A stretch of DNA of 64,000 bases from JAJDTR01 sp965220415 (GCA_965220415.1 OZ244829.1:5456001-5520000), one strand, 5' to 3'. Counted from the first letter of the stretch, positions 51,273-60,258 are shown. Notes: generated from the sequence alone by a model not told the origin. A program made the numbers and translations.

Positions 51273-52730
51273 ATGGAACACTCAATTCTCATTGCCGATG
51301 ATGATGATGGCATCCGGTTCGTATTAACTAAACTCCTTCAGAAGGAGGGGTATCTCGTACATGAGGCGCGAAACGGGAGTGAAACACTTACCTGCCTTGA
51401 CGCGGAACCGATAGACGTTATCCTTCTCGACATCAGAATGCCGGACGCAGACGGATTGGAGTTAATCAAAGATATCCAAAAGATTAATAATACTGCCTCG
51501 ATTATTGTCCTGACTGCCCACGGTACCACGGAAACAGCGATAGAGGCTGCCAAACGCCGCGCATACGATTATTTTACAAAACCGTTCGATAACAATAACG
51601 TCGTGTCGATGGTGTCCCGCGCCGCAAATGCGGCGGACGAGGCGAAAGCATCCGTGAAAGCGGATACCAAAACAGAAAAAGACGGTGGTAGTCCACAACA
51701 ACATGCCGACGCGAAAGAGACACGACTTGTGGGTGAAAGTCCGGCAATGCATGCGGTGTACCTCGTTATTGGACGCGCGGCGGTTAGCGACGAAACTGTC
51801 CTCATTATGGGCGAGAGCGGAACGGGTAAGGAGTTGGTCGCTCGGGCGATTCACGAAAATAGCGGTAGGGCAGACAACGAGTTCGTTGTTGTTGACTGTA
51901 GCGCGATTCCGCCGGCTTTAATCGAAAGTGCACTGTTCGGGCATGTTCGGGGCGCTTATACCGGCGCAGAGGTGGCACGCCAAGGGAAGTTTGAACAGGC
52001 TAACGGGGGTACCATCTTTCTTGATGAGATTGGCGAACTGCCGATCGAGGTACAGATGAAGTTGCTGCGCGTTCTGCAGGAACGGGAGGTTGAACCTGTA
52101 GGATCCAACGAAACACGTCAAGTTGATGTCCGCGTGGTTGCGGCTACGAATCGACAACTGGAGCAATCTATCCAGGATAGCAGCTTTCGGAAAGATTTGT
52201 ATTACCGGCTTAATATTATTCCGATCTATCTGCCTCCGCTGTGTGAGCGCAAAACGGACATTCCCGATCTGATTGATTTCTTCATCGCTCGATTCGCAGA
52301 GGAATACGCGCAGCCGAAAGCGACGATTTCATCCGAGGCGTTCAAGCGACTCATGGCTTACGATTGGCCCGGCAATATCCGGGAACTTGAGAACTCACTT
52401 AAGCGGGCGTTGGTTTTGTGTTCGGGCAGGGTGCTCCTACCGGAGCATTTTCCGAAGTTTGCGGAAGGGGAGATTTATTCATCGGTTTTGGAGGGGTCAA
52501 CGCTTGAGGGGCAACTGCGTAGACTTCTGAATGATTGGGTGAGCCAAACCCTTGATGCCGACGCATCCGAGACCGAACTTTATTCCAAAATACGCGCGAT
52601 TTTCGAGAAACCGCTGTTCGAGATTGTTCTTAAGCAAACCGGTTGGAATCGGAGTAAAGCCGCAGATATTTTGGGAATAAACCGAAATACGCTGCATTCC
52701 AAAATGGAGGAGTACGGGATTAGACACTAG
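51273..52730 (+). CDS. Sigma-54-dependent response regulator (NtrC family)
   Basis: A 485-residue activator. The receiver domain has the acidic pocket ADDDD and phosphoacceptor D53 (LLDIRMPD). The AAA+ domain (from about residue 150) has Walker A GESGTGKE, the sigma-54 contact loop GAYTGA and GGTIFLDEIGELP. A Fis-type HTH closes it (NRSKAADILGINRNTLHSKM). It is paired with the kinase upstream. The two EutN genes are next on the strand, but a repeat element separates them. A sigma-54 promoter was not located. Confidence 0.93.
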   Translation: MEHSILIADDDDGIRFVLTKLLQKEGYLVHEARNGSETLTCLDAEPIDVILLDIRMPDADGLELIKDIQKINNTASIIVLTAHGTTETAIEAAKRRAYDYFTKPFDNNNVVSMVSRAANAADEAKASVKADTKTEKDGGSPQQHADAKETRLVGESPAMHAVYLVIGRAAVSDETVLIMGESGTGKELVARAIHENSGRADNEFVVVDCSAIPPALIESALFGHVRGAYTGAEVARQGKFEQANGGTIFLDEIGELPIEVQMKLLRVLQEREVEPVGSNETRQVDVRVVAATNRQLEQSIQDSSFRKDLYYRLNIIPIYLPPLCERKTDIPDLIDFFIARFAEEYAQPKATISSEAFKRLMAYDWPGNIRELENSLKRALVLCSGRVLLPEHFPKFAEGEIYSSVLEGSTLEGQLRRLLNDWVSQTLDADASETELYSKIRAIFEKPLFEIVLKQTGWNRSKAADILGINRNTLHSKMEEYGIRH

Positions 52731-52885
52731 ACCTCGTCTATCGCCCGCGTTACCGCTTGACATCGTTGCCGCACCTTGTATATGATTCTGAAGGTTATCT
52801 TCATTTGATTTTGTACATTTATGGAGCATAGCGGAGAGCATTGAGGACAAGCGGGAGGGATTCCCATTATCTGGGTTTAAAGGCT

Positions 52886-52902
52886 GGTGCGCATTGCGCA
52901 CC
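52886..52902. repeat. Palindromic repeat, GGTGSGC family with swapped stem pair
   Basis: AAGGCT precedes it exactly as at 6814. Compared with GGTGGGC/GCCCACC there, one stem pair is changed on both sides (GGTGCGC/GCGCACC), preserving pairing. Confidence 0.6.
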
Positions 52903-52924
52903 CTACAAATGTACAGAATCGAAC

Positions 52925-53058
52925 TTAGTGGTTCATTCGCTAAGTATTTAATGCTTACGAGACTGGCACAAGAAACCGTTCTACCACACCGGTAGGTGCG
53001 GTTTCTAACCGCACCGGCACCAACACTAACCATATTATTTTGGAAAATAAACCACTTA
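52925..53058 (+). mobile_element. MITE-like element B, copy 3 (134 bp)
   Basis: TTA, GTGGTTCATTCGCTAAG ... GGAAAATAAACCAC, TTA. The ends are inverted and both flanks read TTA. The centre is the GTAGG palindrome (stem 52995-53015). Its right end lies 15 bp before the EutN gene. Confidence 0.75.
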
Positions 53059-53073
53059 GGGCACTGAACACGT

Positions 53074-53370
53074 ATGGACATCGGAAAGGTCATCGGCACG
53101 GTTGTGGCAACCCGGAAGGACGATAGCCTGATTGGGACTCGGCTCTTGGTTGTGCAGCCCCTTGACGACAAGGGTGAGTCCACGGGGAAACCGCTCGTCG
53201 CGACAGATACGCATTGCCAAGCGGGCCGTGGAGATACGATCTATATGGTTACTGGCGGGGACGCGGTCGGTGTGTTGTCCGGTCGTAGGATGCCCGTTGA
53301 CGCCGCTATTGTCGGAATTGTCGATTCGGTTAGCCGCATAGAGGAAATGCCCGGTAGCGAGGAGGCGTAA
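53074..53370 (+). CDS. EutN/CcmL-family microcompartment vertex protein (1)
   Basis: A 98-residue BMC-P protein; such pentamers cap the vertices of bacterial microcompartments. It starts MDIGKVIGTVVATRKDDSL-type, with LLVVQPLD, VATDTHCQAGRGDTIYMVTGGDA and VDAAIVGIVDSV, matching EutN. A second EutN gene follows with 2 bases between stop and start. No BMC-H shell or enzyme genes are in this window. Confidence 0.92.
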   Translation: MDIGKVIGTVVATRKDDSLIGTRLLVVQPLDDKGESTGKPLVATDTHCQAGRGDTIYMVTGGDAVGVLSGRRMPVDAAIVGIVDSVSRIEEMPGSEEA

Positions 53371-53372
53371 AC

Positions 53373-53696
53373 TTGTATATTGCCAAGGTTGTCGGGAAAG
53401 TGGTGTCGGTCATCAAACATGCCGCATATGAGAATCGAACGCTGTTGCTCGTGCAGCCGCTGAGCCTAGAGTCTCAGCTTGTTAGAAAGCCCACTATCGC
53501 CGTCGATTATGTCGGGGCAGGGGAAGGTGATGTTGTGCTTGTTGGCGCCGGTCCGGGAACGGCTGAAGAGGTATTCGGAATCCAAAATGCGCCGATACGG
53601 GAATTGGTGATGGGGATTATCGATCGGTTTGATGTGTCTGCCGATGTTGAAGCAAACGCACATGACACGGCTGAAAATCGCCCCGTATCCAATTAG
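53373..53696 (+). CDS. EutN/CcmL-family microcompartment vertex protein (2)
   Basis: A 107-residue BMC-P protein starting with TTG (GGAGG 7 bases before, inside the first EutN gene). It has YIAKVVGKVVSVIKHAAYEN, LLLVQPL, AVDYVGAGEGDVVLVGAG and IRELVMGIIDRFDV, typical of EutN, plus a short acidic tail. The two proteins are only moderately alike and may occupy different vertices. The rhomboid gene follows. Confidence 0.9.
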   Translation: MYIAKVVGKVVSVIKHAAYENRTLLLVQPLSLESQLVRKPTIAVDYVGAGEGDVVLVGAGPGTAEEVFGIQNAPIRELVMGIIDRFDVSADVEANAHDTAENRPVSN

Positions 53697-53739
53697 CAAT
53701 GCTTCCGTTCCAATTTCCAATTTATTAAGGGTATGAATT

Positions 53740-54525
53740 TTGTTTATTCCATTGGGTAGTTTTCGCTCGGACGAACAATCGGTGAAGCCGCGGGTTGTTC
53801 AATGTCTTATCTTCGTGAATCTCTCTGTTTGCGTTTACCAACTCTGTCTATACTATGACGATATTTCCTTTATGATGAGGCACGGCGCGGTGCCTCGGGA
53901 TATTGTCACCGTCATTGACGCAATACCGTTCTTTCCGGTTATACTTCCCAACCTTCTTCACCCAAGTTTGATTACTTCGCTTTTTCTCCATGACGCCAGA
54001 GTCATGGAGGGCGGGTTGATTCACATCATTGGAAACATGCTGTATTTGTCAGCCTTCGGTCCAAACTTGGAGGCGCGAATTGGACATTTCCGGTTTCTTA
54101 TCCTATACCTGTTTTCGGGTGTCGCCGCAACACTTCTGTACGTCATGGTGCATCATGATTCCACAATTCCGCTTATTGGAGCAAGTGGCGCCGTTGCCGG
54201 TGTGATGGGGGCGCACTTTGTTGCCTGTCGAAGGTCGCGCATTCGATGCCTCTGTCTGATTTTCATCCGCTCCCTGCCCGCCAGTGTAGTGCTCTTACCG
54301 TGGATAATCATTCAAGTCGTGAACATTTCTCTTTCCTACCACGGTTCCCCCGTGGCATGGTTAGCGCACATAGGCGGATTTGGAATGGGAATCTTCTGCA
54401 TTAAGAAGCTCCTGCGATTCCCTCTTCAAGCAAAGACCGTGAGCAATCAACGCACAGTAACTCAGCAAAGATCCGATTGGGCGACTCAGACATCGCTTTT
54501 GTCGCCTGCAAGGAGAAGAAAATGA
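53740..54525 (+). CDS. Rhomboid family intramembrane serine protease
   Basis: A 261-residue protein with about six spanning segments. The catalytic dyad is the Ser in LIGASGAVAGVMG and the His in WLAHIGGFGMG; the oxyanion region HIIGNMLYL is also present. It cleaves transmembrane proteins within the inner membrane. The start is a TTG with AAGGG about 10 bases upstream. Its stop overlaps the start of the next lipoprotein gene. Confidence 0.9.
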   Translation: MFIPLGSFRSDEQSVKPRVVQCLIFVNLSVCVYQLCLYYDDISFMMRHGAVPRDIVTVIDAIPFFPVILPNLLHPSLITSLFLHDARVMEGGLIHIIGNMLYLSAFGPNLEARIGHFRFLILYLFSGVAATLLYVMVHHDSTIPLIGASGAVAGVMGAHFVACRRSRIRCLCLIFIRSLPASVVLLPWIIIQVVNISLSYHGSPVAWLAHIGGFGMGIFCIKKLLRFPLQAKTVSNQRTVTQQRSDWATQTSLLSPARRRK

Positions 54526-55124
54526 TGCCGAGAAAACCTGAATTGTGCTACCTATTCCTAGTTTGTATAACCCTTTCCGGCTGCATGTGGTCATCGGTGC
54601 TTTCAACCGAATGGAGCGAAAACATCGCACTTACCTCGTTTGGCACTCAAGCGACCCATCCGGCGCTGAACGATGGCAAACGAGATACGATTGCCACCGC
54701 TAGGTTGCGGAACAAGGAACGTGTATTTGCGATTAAATTTGATTCGATCAAACCGGTACGAAGGATTATCATCCACAATCACAACCTGTTTCGATTTGAT
54801 GTGGATTATCGTGACACGAAAGCCCAAGAACCAACGTGGAAGAATGCATATTCCGTACGTCAGCGGCGTGGTGTGGGAGACCAGCGCGCCCAGCCCAAAT
54901 TCGTAATCGATCGACTTAATTTTAAGACCGATATTATTCGCATTAAGGTCACTCGGACGGTTGATGACAGGGTGATTTCAAAACCTATCGCCGACCCCGA
55001 TGACATGATTGTCGATCACATTCGACGGACTGTCGGCGGACGTTATATTGAATACTTCCGGGTCATTGCACCGTCCATAGCGGAAGTGAATGAGATTGAA
55101 GTTTATCATCTGGCTTCCAAATAG
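54522..55124 (+). CDS. Predicted lipoprotein, discoidin-like fold possible
   Basis: A 200-residue protein starting MMPRKPELCYLFLVCITLSGC, a lipoprotein signal with lipobox LSGC. GGAGAAG lies before the paired ATGs (54522, 54525). The mature part has the pattern of a galactose-binding-like sandwich (ENIALTSFGTQATHPALNDG near its start, then VFAIKFDSIKPVRRIIIHNHN and a late VNEIEVY), as in F5/8 discoidin domains. It overlaps the rhomboid gene by 4 bp. Function is unknown. Confidence 0.7.
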   Translation: MMPRKPELCYLFLVCITLSGCMWSSVLSTEWSENIALTSFGTQATHPALNDGKRDTIATARLRNKERVFAIKFDSIKPVRRIIIHNHNLFRFDVDYRDTKAQEPTWKNAYSVRQRRGVGDQRAQPKFVIDRLNFKTDIIRIKVTRTVDDRVISKPIADPDDMIVDHIRRTVGGRYIEYFRVIAPSIAEVNEIEVYHLASK

Positions 55125-55580
55125 ACAGTAGGTATACTCCGTGCTGTCAGAAATTGCGTCTTCTGTAGGAGCGATCTCCAGGTCGCGACTCTTGTACGAG
55201 GGAACTCTGATTCCCGACCTAATGGTGCTACGTAAGTCCTATTAGAAACAACTATCACTGGAAAAGAAAGCGCAATAATACCCAACGCAAGGTATAACTG
55301 TTTAGTCCCTTGATTTCTGGAGTCGAGAACTATGGATCTAGACGGTCTTTTTTGCCATTTTCTAGGCGCACCTTGTGTGGATACCCATTTTCCGGTTTAG
55401 TAGTAGGGATCAAGCGAGTGGACAGCGAGCGATCAACTGACTGATTAAGGAAGGCGATAGAGTTCCCATAGAGATCCCGTAGAGATCCTCTAATCACTAG
55501 CCACTAAACACTTACGACAGTAACTACCCACCACGTGCCCTTCACAAAGTTGTCGCAACGCTCTGAAGGAAATATCTCAA
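55125..55580. other. Intergenic region with MITE-like element C and degenerate 36-bp units
   Basis: Element C copy 2 occupies 55133-55296. Degenerate units (GGATCAAGCGAGTGGACAGC, then GCGATAGAGTTCCC and repeated GAGATCC) lie at 55408-55495. No gene is seen. Confidence 0.55.
55133..55296. mobile_element. MITE-like element C, copy 2 (164 bp)
   Basis: Starts TATACTCCGTGCTG, ends CAACGCAAGGTATA, and has the same length as copy 1 at 39629. It contains GTAGGAGCGATCTCCAGGTC. Confidence 0.65.
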
Positions 55581-58076
55581 GTGAAAGACTATCAACCGAT
55601 TGACTTGTCCGCATTGTGCAACGCGGGATTGGAAGTATTGGACAATCGCCCAGATGTGCCGATTGGGGAGCAGGAATTCCGAGGTTTACCATTTTTGGTC
55701 GGCTCGGCGGCGGCGAATGCCAATAGATGTTTCATCCTGTTTGATGGTGGGAAAGAACGCACAGTTATTCCTATCAACCAGCCTGCACGCCATGTGATTG
55801 TAGCGCACTGTCTGCTCGAATCCAGACTGGAGGAGGGTGGTCTAGTCGGGGAACACGTCGCAGATTATATTTTTCGCCTGTCATCGGGAGATGAGGGTGG
55901 TGAGAGTTTTCACGTTCCCATTCGGGAGAGGTTCGAGATTGCCCTAGCTGGTGACAACCGACCATTTGGGGCGGTGTCGCACGTCCAAGATTGGATGATG
56001 CCACGTTATGAAGGACCCTGGGGCGAAGCCGGTGCCCGTCAACAGGAGGCTAGGCGTGGTAGATCGCGCGCTTATCATATGTGGGCATGGAAGAACCCGA
56101 GTCCGGAGCGCATGGTCGAGACGCTGGAAATCGTACCTAGCGACTCCCGGTTTATCGTAGCTGCCATGACCCTCGGCAGGGCGGACGAGCATCCATTTGT
56201 CCGACAGGGGAAACGCGAGACACGAATCATTTTGACTCGACCCGAAGATGCGGAGAAACCGTTCGACCTTGACGTGGATGTAGATCGCGGCTTGGCGAGA
56301 TACACGCACCCACTGCCGGAAGCCTCAACGGAGGCGTTCATTAACGACAGTTTTCGGGGATGGGGCGAACCGTCCAATTCAAAATCTAGCCCAGCCTACA
56401 CGGAAATATCGGCACTTCCGTCGGCAACGGTAACTGTCACGCAGGGAACGGAGGAACTCGGAGCGGTTAGATGGGGCGACGTGGAGGAAAAAGGCGTCGT
56501 CGAAACTCCGCGAGTGCGCGTGGAACTGACCGACCGGGGACGCAATTGGGTTCATGTCACCGTGATTGATGACGATACTGACGAACCCGTGCCATGCCGC
56601 GTTCACTTTCGTTCTCCCGAAGGCATTCCCTACCAACCCCATGGCCATCACAATCAGGTGAATTCCAACCTCGGGAATTGGCACATGGATGTGGGCGGCG
56701 ATTTGAGCATGGGTCAAGTCACCTACGCCTATATTGACGGGTCGTGCCAAGGATGGCTGCCCCGCGGTGAAGTCATCGTGGATGTTGCGCGAGGATTTGA
56801 GTATGAACCGTTGCGAGCGCGCGTCAACATTCAACCGGGGCAACGGGAACTCACTTTACGCCTCAAACGCTGGATCAACATGAACGAACGGCGTTGGTTC
56901 AGTGGCGATTCGCACGTGCATTTCCTCTCCGCGCAGGGAAGCCATACCGAGTCACAGGGCGAAGATCTCAATGTCGTAAACCTGCTCCAATCGCAGTGGG
57001 GCAGCCTCTTTTCCAACAAGGAAGAGTTTACGGGAAAACCCAGCGTCCTCCAAGATGGGAACAACATTGTCTACATCACACAGGAGAACCGGCAGCATGT
57101 CTTGGGACATTTGATTTTGTGGGGGTTGAAAAAACCCGTGATGCCGTGGTGCAGTGGCGGATCGGGCGAAGCGGAGGCGGGTGGAACGCTGGAAGTCACC
57201 ATGAGTGATTGGGCAGACCAGTGCCATGCACAGGGCGGCACGGTCGTCATTCCTCACTTTCCCAACCCGAATGGGGAGCCGGCGGCGCTGGTTGCCACAG
57301 GTCGGGCAGACGCCGTTGAAATGTTGGAGCACGCGCCGTTTAACCACTTGGAGTATTACCGCTATCTCAACTGCGGCTATCGCCTCCCACTGGTGGGTGG
57401 TACGGACAAGATGACCAGCGACGTGCCTGTCGGAATTTATCGCACCTACACCCACATTCCCGAATCCGAGGAGTTCACGTACGATAACTGGTGCAACAAT
57501 GTGTCGCGCGGGCGCACGTTTTTGAGTGGCGGTCCCATAATCCATCTCTCGGTCGAGGGGCATTCGATCGGTGATACTATACAGCTATCGGGCAAAGGAA
57601 CGGTGGCGGTTGAGGCGTGGGCGGAAAGTATCTTTCCTATTCACGCGCTCGAAATCGTTCAAGGCGGACGGGTTGTGGCATCAACGGAGGAGGAGAACGG
57701 ATCGCGGCGGCTGACGTTGAAGGCGAAAGTAAGAGTGGACGGACATACCTGGCTTGCCGCGAGATGCGGCGGACCGAATTACACCAGTATTCCCCACCAT
57801 GATGGCTGGCGACGCGGCATGTTCGCGCACACCTCCCCGATTTATATTGCTTGCGGCGGCGAATGGTGGATGTTCGACGAAACCGCGGCGCGATACATGC
57901 TGACGCTCATTGATGGATGTCTGACGTATATCCGTAATACGGCACCCTTATACAGGGAGGGCACGATTACGCATCACCATGGAGAGGACGACCATGCTGC
58001 CTATCTCGAGCGTCCCTTCCTTGAAGCACGTGAGGCGCTTCATAGACGAATGCACCAGTTCGGAATACCGCATTAG
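55581..58076 (+). CDS. CehA/McbA-family metallohydrolase
   Basis: An 831-residue protein. The first 400 residues look like beta-sandwich domains, including RVRVELTDRGRNWVHVTVID. A PHP-like metal site starts at FSGDSHVHFL (HxH, about residue 443), with VVIPHFPNPNGE, EHAPFNHLEYY and LPLVGGTDKM further on, as in CehA/McbA proteins. The C-terminal part is another sandwich (SIGDTIQLSGKGTVAVEAWAES-type). No signal peptide is seen. The natural substrate is unknown; characterised relatives act on esters such as carbaryl. Confidence 0.85.
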   Translation: MKDYQPIDLSALCNAGLEVLDNRPDVPIGEQEFRGLPFLVGSAAANANRCFILFDGGKERTVIPINQPARHVIVAHCLLESRLEEGGLVGEHVADYIFRLSSGDEGGESFHVPIRERFEIALAGDNRPFGAVSHVQDWMMPRYEGPWGEAGARQQEARRGRSRAYHMWAWKNPSPERMVETLEIVPSDSRFIVAAMTLGRADEHPFVRQGKRETRIILTRPEDAEKPFDLDVDVDRGLARYTHPLPEASTEAFINDSFRGWGEPSNSKSSPAYTEISALPSATVTVTQGTEELGAVRWGDVEEKGVVETPRVRVELTDRGRNWVHVTVIDDDTDEPVPCRVHFRSPEGIPYQPHGHHNQVNSNLGNWHMDVGGDLSMGQVTYAYIDGSCQGWLPRGEVIVDVARGFEYEPLRARVNIQPGQRELTLRLKRWINMNERRWFSGDSHVHFLSAQGSHTESQGEDLNVVNLLQSQWGSLFSNKEEFTGKPSVLQDGNNIVYITQENRQHVLGHLILWGLKKPVMPWCSGGSGEAEAGGTLEVTMSDWADQCHAQGGTVVIPHFPNPNGEPAALVATGRADAVEMLEHAPFNHLEYYRYLNCGYRLPLVGGTDKMTSDVPVGIYRTYTHIPESEEFTYDNWCNNVSRGRTFLSGGPIIHLSVEGHSIGDTIQLSGKGTVAVEAWAESIFPIHALEIVQGGRVVASTEEENGSRRLTLKAKVRVDGHTWLAARCGGPNYTSIPHHDGWRRGMFAHTSPIYIACGGEWWMFDETAARYMLTLIDGCLTYIRNTAPLYREGTITHHHGEDDHAAYLERPFLEAREALHRRMHQFGIPH

Positions 58077-58182
58077 ATAGATTCCTCTGCATCTAAATGA
58101 CAGAGCTCGGACCTACCGCTGACTCGCCATCGTTAGTCACGTGTGTATATGCAAAGAACACAATAAACGCGTGGGATATTGC

Positions 58183-58238
58183 ATGACGGCGTTCCCTTGG
58201 GCGTTCCGAGAATGCCTGCCCAAGAGGTCGTCATTTTT
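58183..58238 (+). terminator. Intrinsic terminator-like hairpin after the CehA-like gene
   Basis: ATGACG and CGTCAT outer arms with CTTGGGC/GCCCAAG inner arms, then a short T-run. About 110 bp after the stop. Confidence 0.55.
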
Positions 58239-58383
58239 GGTTACGTTTCTGCCGTCAATGGCTTTTATAGAACGTTAAACCACCATTTTGCTGTCCCTCC
58301 CTTATTACGATTTTTCCCCCGAGGGTAAGACGAAAAGGTGACTAGAAAGGGCGCTACAAATTAATGGCGACTTGGTTTTTCGT

Positions 58384-58412
58384 TTTACATTAACAGGAAG
58401 ATATGATATACT
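58384..58412 (+). promoter_or_regulatory. Promoter of the antitoxin gene
   Basis: TTTACA (58384-58389), 17-bp spacer, TATACT (58407-58412). Confidence 0.6.
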
Positions 58413-58435
58413 GTAAAATCCTTATGGAGGCCGCG

Positions 58436-58633
58436 ATGAAGAATAAGAATAGTAAAAACGGGTTACGAGAAGAAACGTCATCTGTGTCATATCGTTCAGC
58501 CCCGGTGGAGATTGACCCTGAGGAACTTGAGCTACTGAATGACAAGGATTTCATGGAAAGTCTTGATAGGTCCGAACAGGAAATAAAGAACGGTGAGACA
58601 ACGAAGTGGAAAGACTTTAAGTGGAAATTATGA
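58436..58633 (+). CDS. RelB-like antitoxin, partner gene decayed
   Basis: A 65-residue acidic protein starting at ATG 58436, with GGAGG 6 bases upstream. The C-terminal part (DFMESLDRSEQEIKNGETTKW-type) matches antitoxins that pair with RelE/Txe-like toxins. The neighbouring frame encodes a recognisable RelE-type toxin with lesions. Base composition is AT-richer than the surroundings, which suggests acquisition by transfer. Confidence 0.7.
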   Translation: MKNKNSKNGLREETSSVSYRSAPVEIDPEELELLNDKDFMESLDRSEQEIKNGETTKWKDFKWKL

Positions 58634-58889
58634 AATAGAACTTTAAAGTGATTTTAAGAAAGGAGCCAGAAAATTAACCAAGGGGAATAGCGAACTAATT
58701 GATGTTATTGAAAAAGCAATAGATAAAATATCTGTAAACCCATTAATTGGCGAACCATTAAAAACACCTCAATTTCGTGGGCTTTGGAAATATCGAGTAG
58801 GCAAATATAGGCTAATTTATAGTATGGATTTTAAGAATAAAACCTGCTATTTGAGGTACATCAAACGCAGAGATAAGGCATACAAGTAG
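58630..58889 (+). pseudogene. Broken RelE-family toxin
   Basis: The expected start overlaps the antitoxin stop (ATGA at 58630). Codon 3 is TAG, and one base seems lost in the A-run near 58645, after which the toxin frame reads DFKKGARKLTKG ... LIGEPLKTPQFRGLWKYRVG, KYRLIYS and YIKRRDKAYK to the stop at 58887. No other start codon lies in the frame before the core. It is probably inactive. Confidence 0.75.
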
Positions 58890-59101
58890 ATAGGCGGAGC
58901 GATTAACTTGCTTCGCCTTTTTTGTTTGGAAAATAATCATCGAGTAAAGTAGGTAAAACTTCCCTAATGTTTCTGTAACAATACCTCTCATAAGTTCTCT
59001 TATTCTGCATATTTCAAAAATATTCCCTGAGCAGATCTTTCACAGTCCCTCCGGGGTCGAGAAAGCACGAGGAAAGGGTGGTCTGAACGTCGAAATGCCA
59101 C
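58890..59101. other. AT-rich intergenic region
   Basis: No gene or repeat is recognised. TTGCTTCGCC and TTTTTTG after the toxin remnant may form a weak terminator. Confidence 0.3.
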
Positions 59102-59971
59102 TTGTTGAATGTATCGCATCTTCCGCACCAACATGTAACGATAGGGAGTAAAACAATCGTAACGAATTACGACATTTTCTTCTTTGACTTGCGCGGTTAT
59201 CTATTTCTGGAAGGGGCGCTCTCAGCCCAAGAGGTAGCTGACATGAACGCTGTTCTGGACTCGGCGCCACCGTTAACTCCCGGAGAGTGGTGGGGGAACG
59301 TACATGCGCATTCCTACCGGGATAACGATGGGCTGAACCTTCAGCAGATTTATGAAGCGGGCGCGCCGTTTGAACGCCTGATTGACCATCCGTCGTGGAT
59401 TGAAAAGGTCAAGTGTTTCATCGGAGGCGAAGGCACGTTCGATTGGAATCACGGACCGCTATTCATTGACGAAAACTTTGCCAACTTGCGTGCGCCGGGC
59501 GAGGCGATCGGAATGCACTCCGGTGGCCAAATTGGTCTCATACGAAATCAGTTTCGCGTCTTGAACGGAAAATTTCATTGCGGGCAGGTCAATGTGCTAA
59601 TGGCGCTATCGGATATCGGTCCCGGCGACGGCGGAACACTTCTCATACCCGGATCGCATAAATCCTACTTCGCTCATCCTGAAATGGAAACCTACAAAAT
59701 GCGGGGAGAGCGAGCCGGGGAGATTCCGGAGGGAGCGGTGGAGATTCATATGAACGCCGGGGACGTGCTGCTTTTCGTTGATTCTATCTGCCATGGATCG
59801 CTGAAGCGCAGCAACCCCGGTTATCGTCGCACGGTTGTGTACCGGTATGGTCCCTCTTGGGGTAATTTTAGGCACAATTATGAAGTTTCAGGTGAACTAT
59901 GGGAGCGCCTGACGCCGACACAGCGGCAGATAGTCAAACCGCGATCCAACTGGCCTCCGGAAACGGCTTAA
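59102..59971 (+). CDS. Phytanoyl-CoA dioxygenase (PhyH) family protein
   Basis: Up to 289 residues; a double-stranded beta-helix of the Fe(II)/2-oxoglutarate type. LRGYLFLEGALSAQEVADMN opens the domain. GQVNVLMALSDIGPGDGGTL, LIPGSHKSYF and CHGSLKRSNPGYRRTVVYRY are typical of the PhyH group common in Poribacteria. The expected HxD iron motif reads H139-S140-G141, so the acidic ligand is missing; the distal His (CHGS) and Arg are present. The start is uncertain: TTG 59102 opens the frame, while GGGAG lies just before a GTA without a start codon. Substrate is unknown. Confidence 0.85.
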   Translation: MLNVSHLPHQHVTIGSKTIVTNYDIFFFDLRGYLFLEGALSAQEVADMNAVLDSAPPLTPGEWWGNVHAHSYRDNDGLNLQQIYEAGAPFERLIDHPSWIEKVKCFIGGEGTFDWNHGPLFIDENFANLRAPGEAIGMHSGGQIGLIRNQFRVLNGKFHCGQVNVLMALSDIGPGDGGTLLIPGSHKSYFAHPEMETYKMRGERAGEIPEGAVEIHMNAGDVLLFVDSICHGSLKRSNPGYRRTVVYRYGPSWGNFRHNYEVSGELWERLTPTQRQIVKPRSNWPPETA

Positions 59972-60229
59972 TAATTGTGCTTTTACCCATTCCGTGGCGA
60001 CCCGCGATGATGGTGCCTTCACCGGCTGCCAAGCCTTGGGTTAGCATAACGTAGACAGTGAACTCAGTGGAGGAGCCAGTGGGTTTACCGTAGGGGATTA
60101 GCTCCGATTGGTTCAAAACAGCACGCTGAATCCCTTAATCGTGGCATGTTTTTTGTGAGGAAACCCGCGTGGGTAATGGGGTTGAAGAATTTTAGGTGCA
60201 CGTTTATGGGCAAACAGAGCGTTTTTTTC
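59972..60229. other. Intergenic region, nothing certain
   Basis: No gene is supported. A minus-strand frame at 59934-60116 is open but ends inside the PhyH gene and matches no family that I know. Confidence 0.35.
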
Positions 60230-60258
60230 TTGACAGATATTTGCGTTCATAATACACT
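60230..60258 (+). promoter_or_regulatory. Sigma-70 promoter of the first secreted paralogue
   Basis: TTGACA (60230-60235), 17-bp spacer, TACACT (60253-60258). The leader to the ATG is about 113 bases. Confidence 0.7.

Larger units (their letters stand above)
52731..53073. other. Intergenic region with palindrome and MITE-like element B
   Basis: No gene. Holds GGTGCGC-ATT-GCGCACC followed by CTAC (52886-52902) and element B copy 3 (52925-53058). Confidence 0.6.

Noticed and set aside
52497..53183. Minus-strand frame of 228 codons across the intergenic region
   Set aside because: It runs through element B and the ends of two well-supported genes on the other strand.
59934..60116. Open minus-strand frame of 60 codons with a GRHGMGKS stretch resembling a P-loop
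   Set aside because: It ends inside the PhyH gene, has no ribosome site or family match, and the P-loop resemblance is probably chance.
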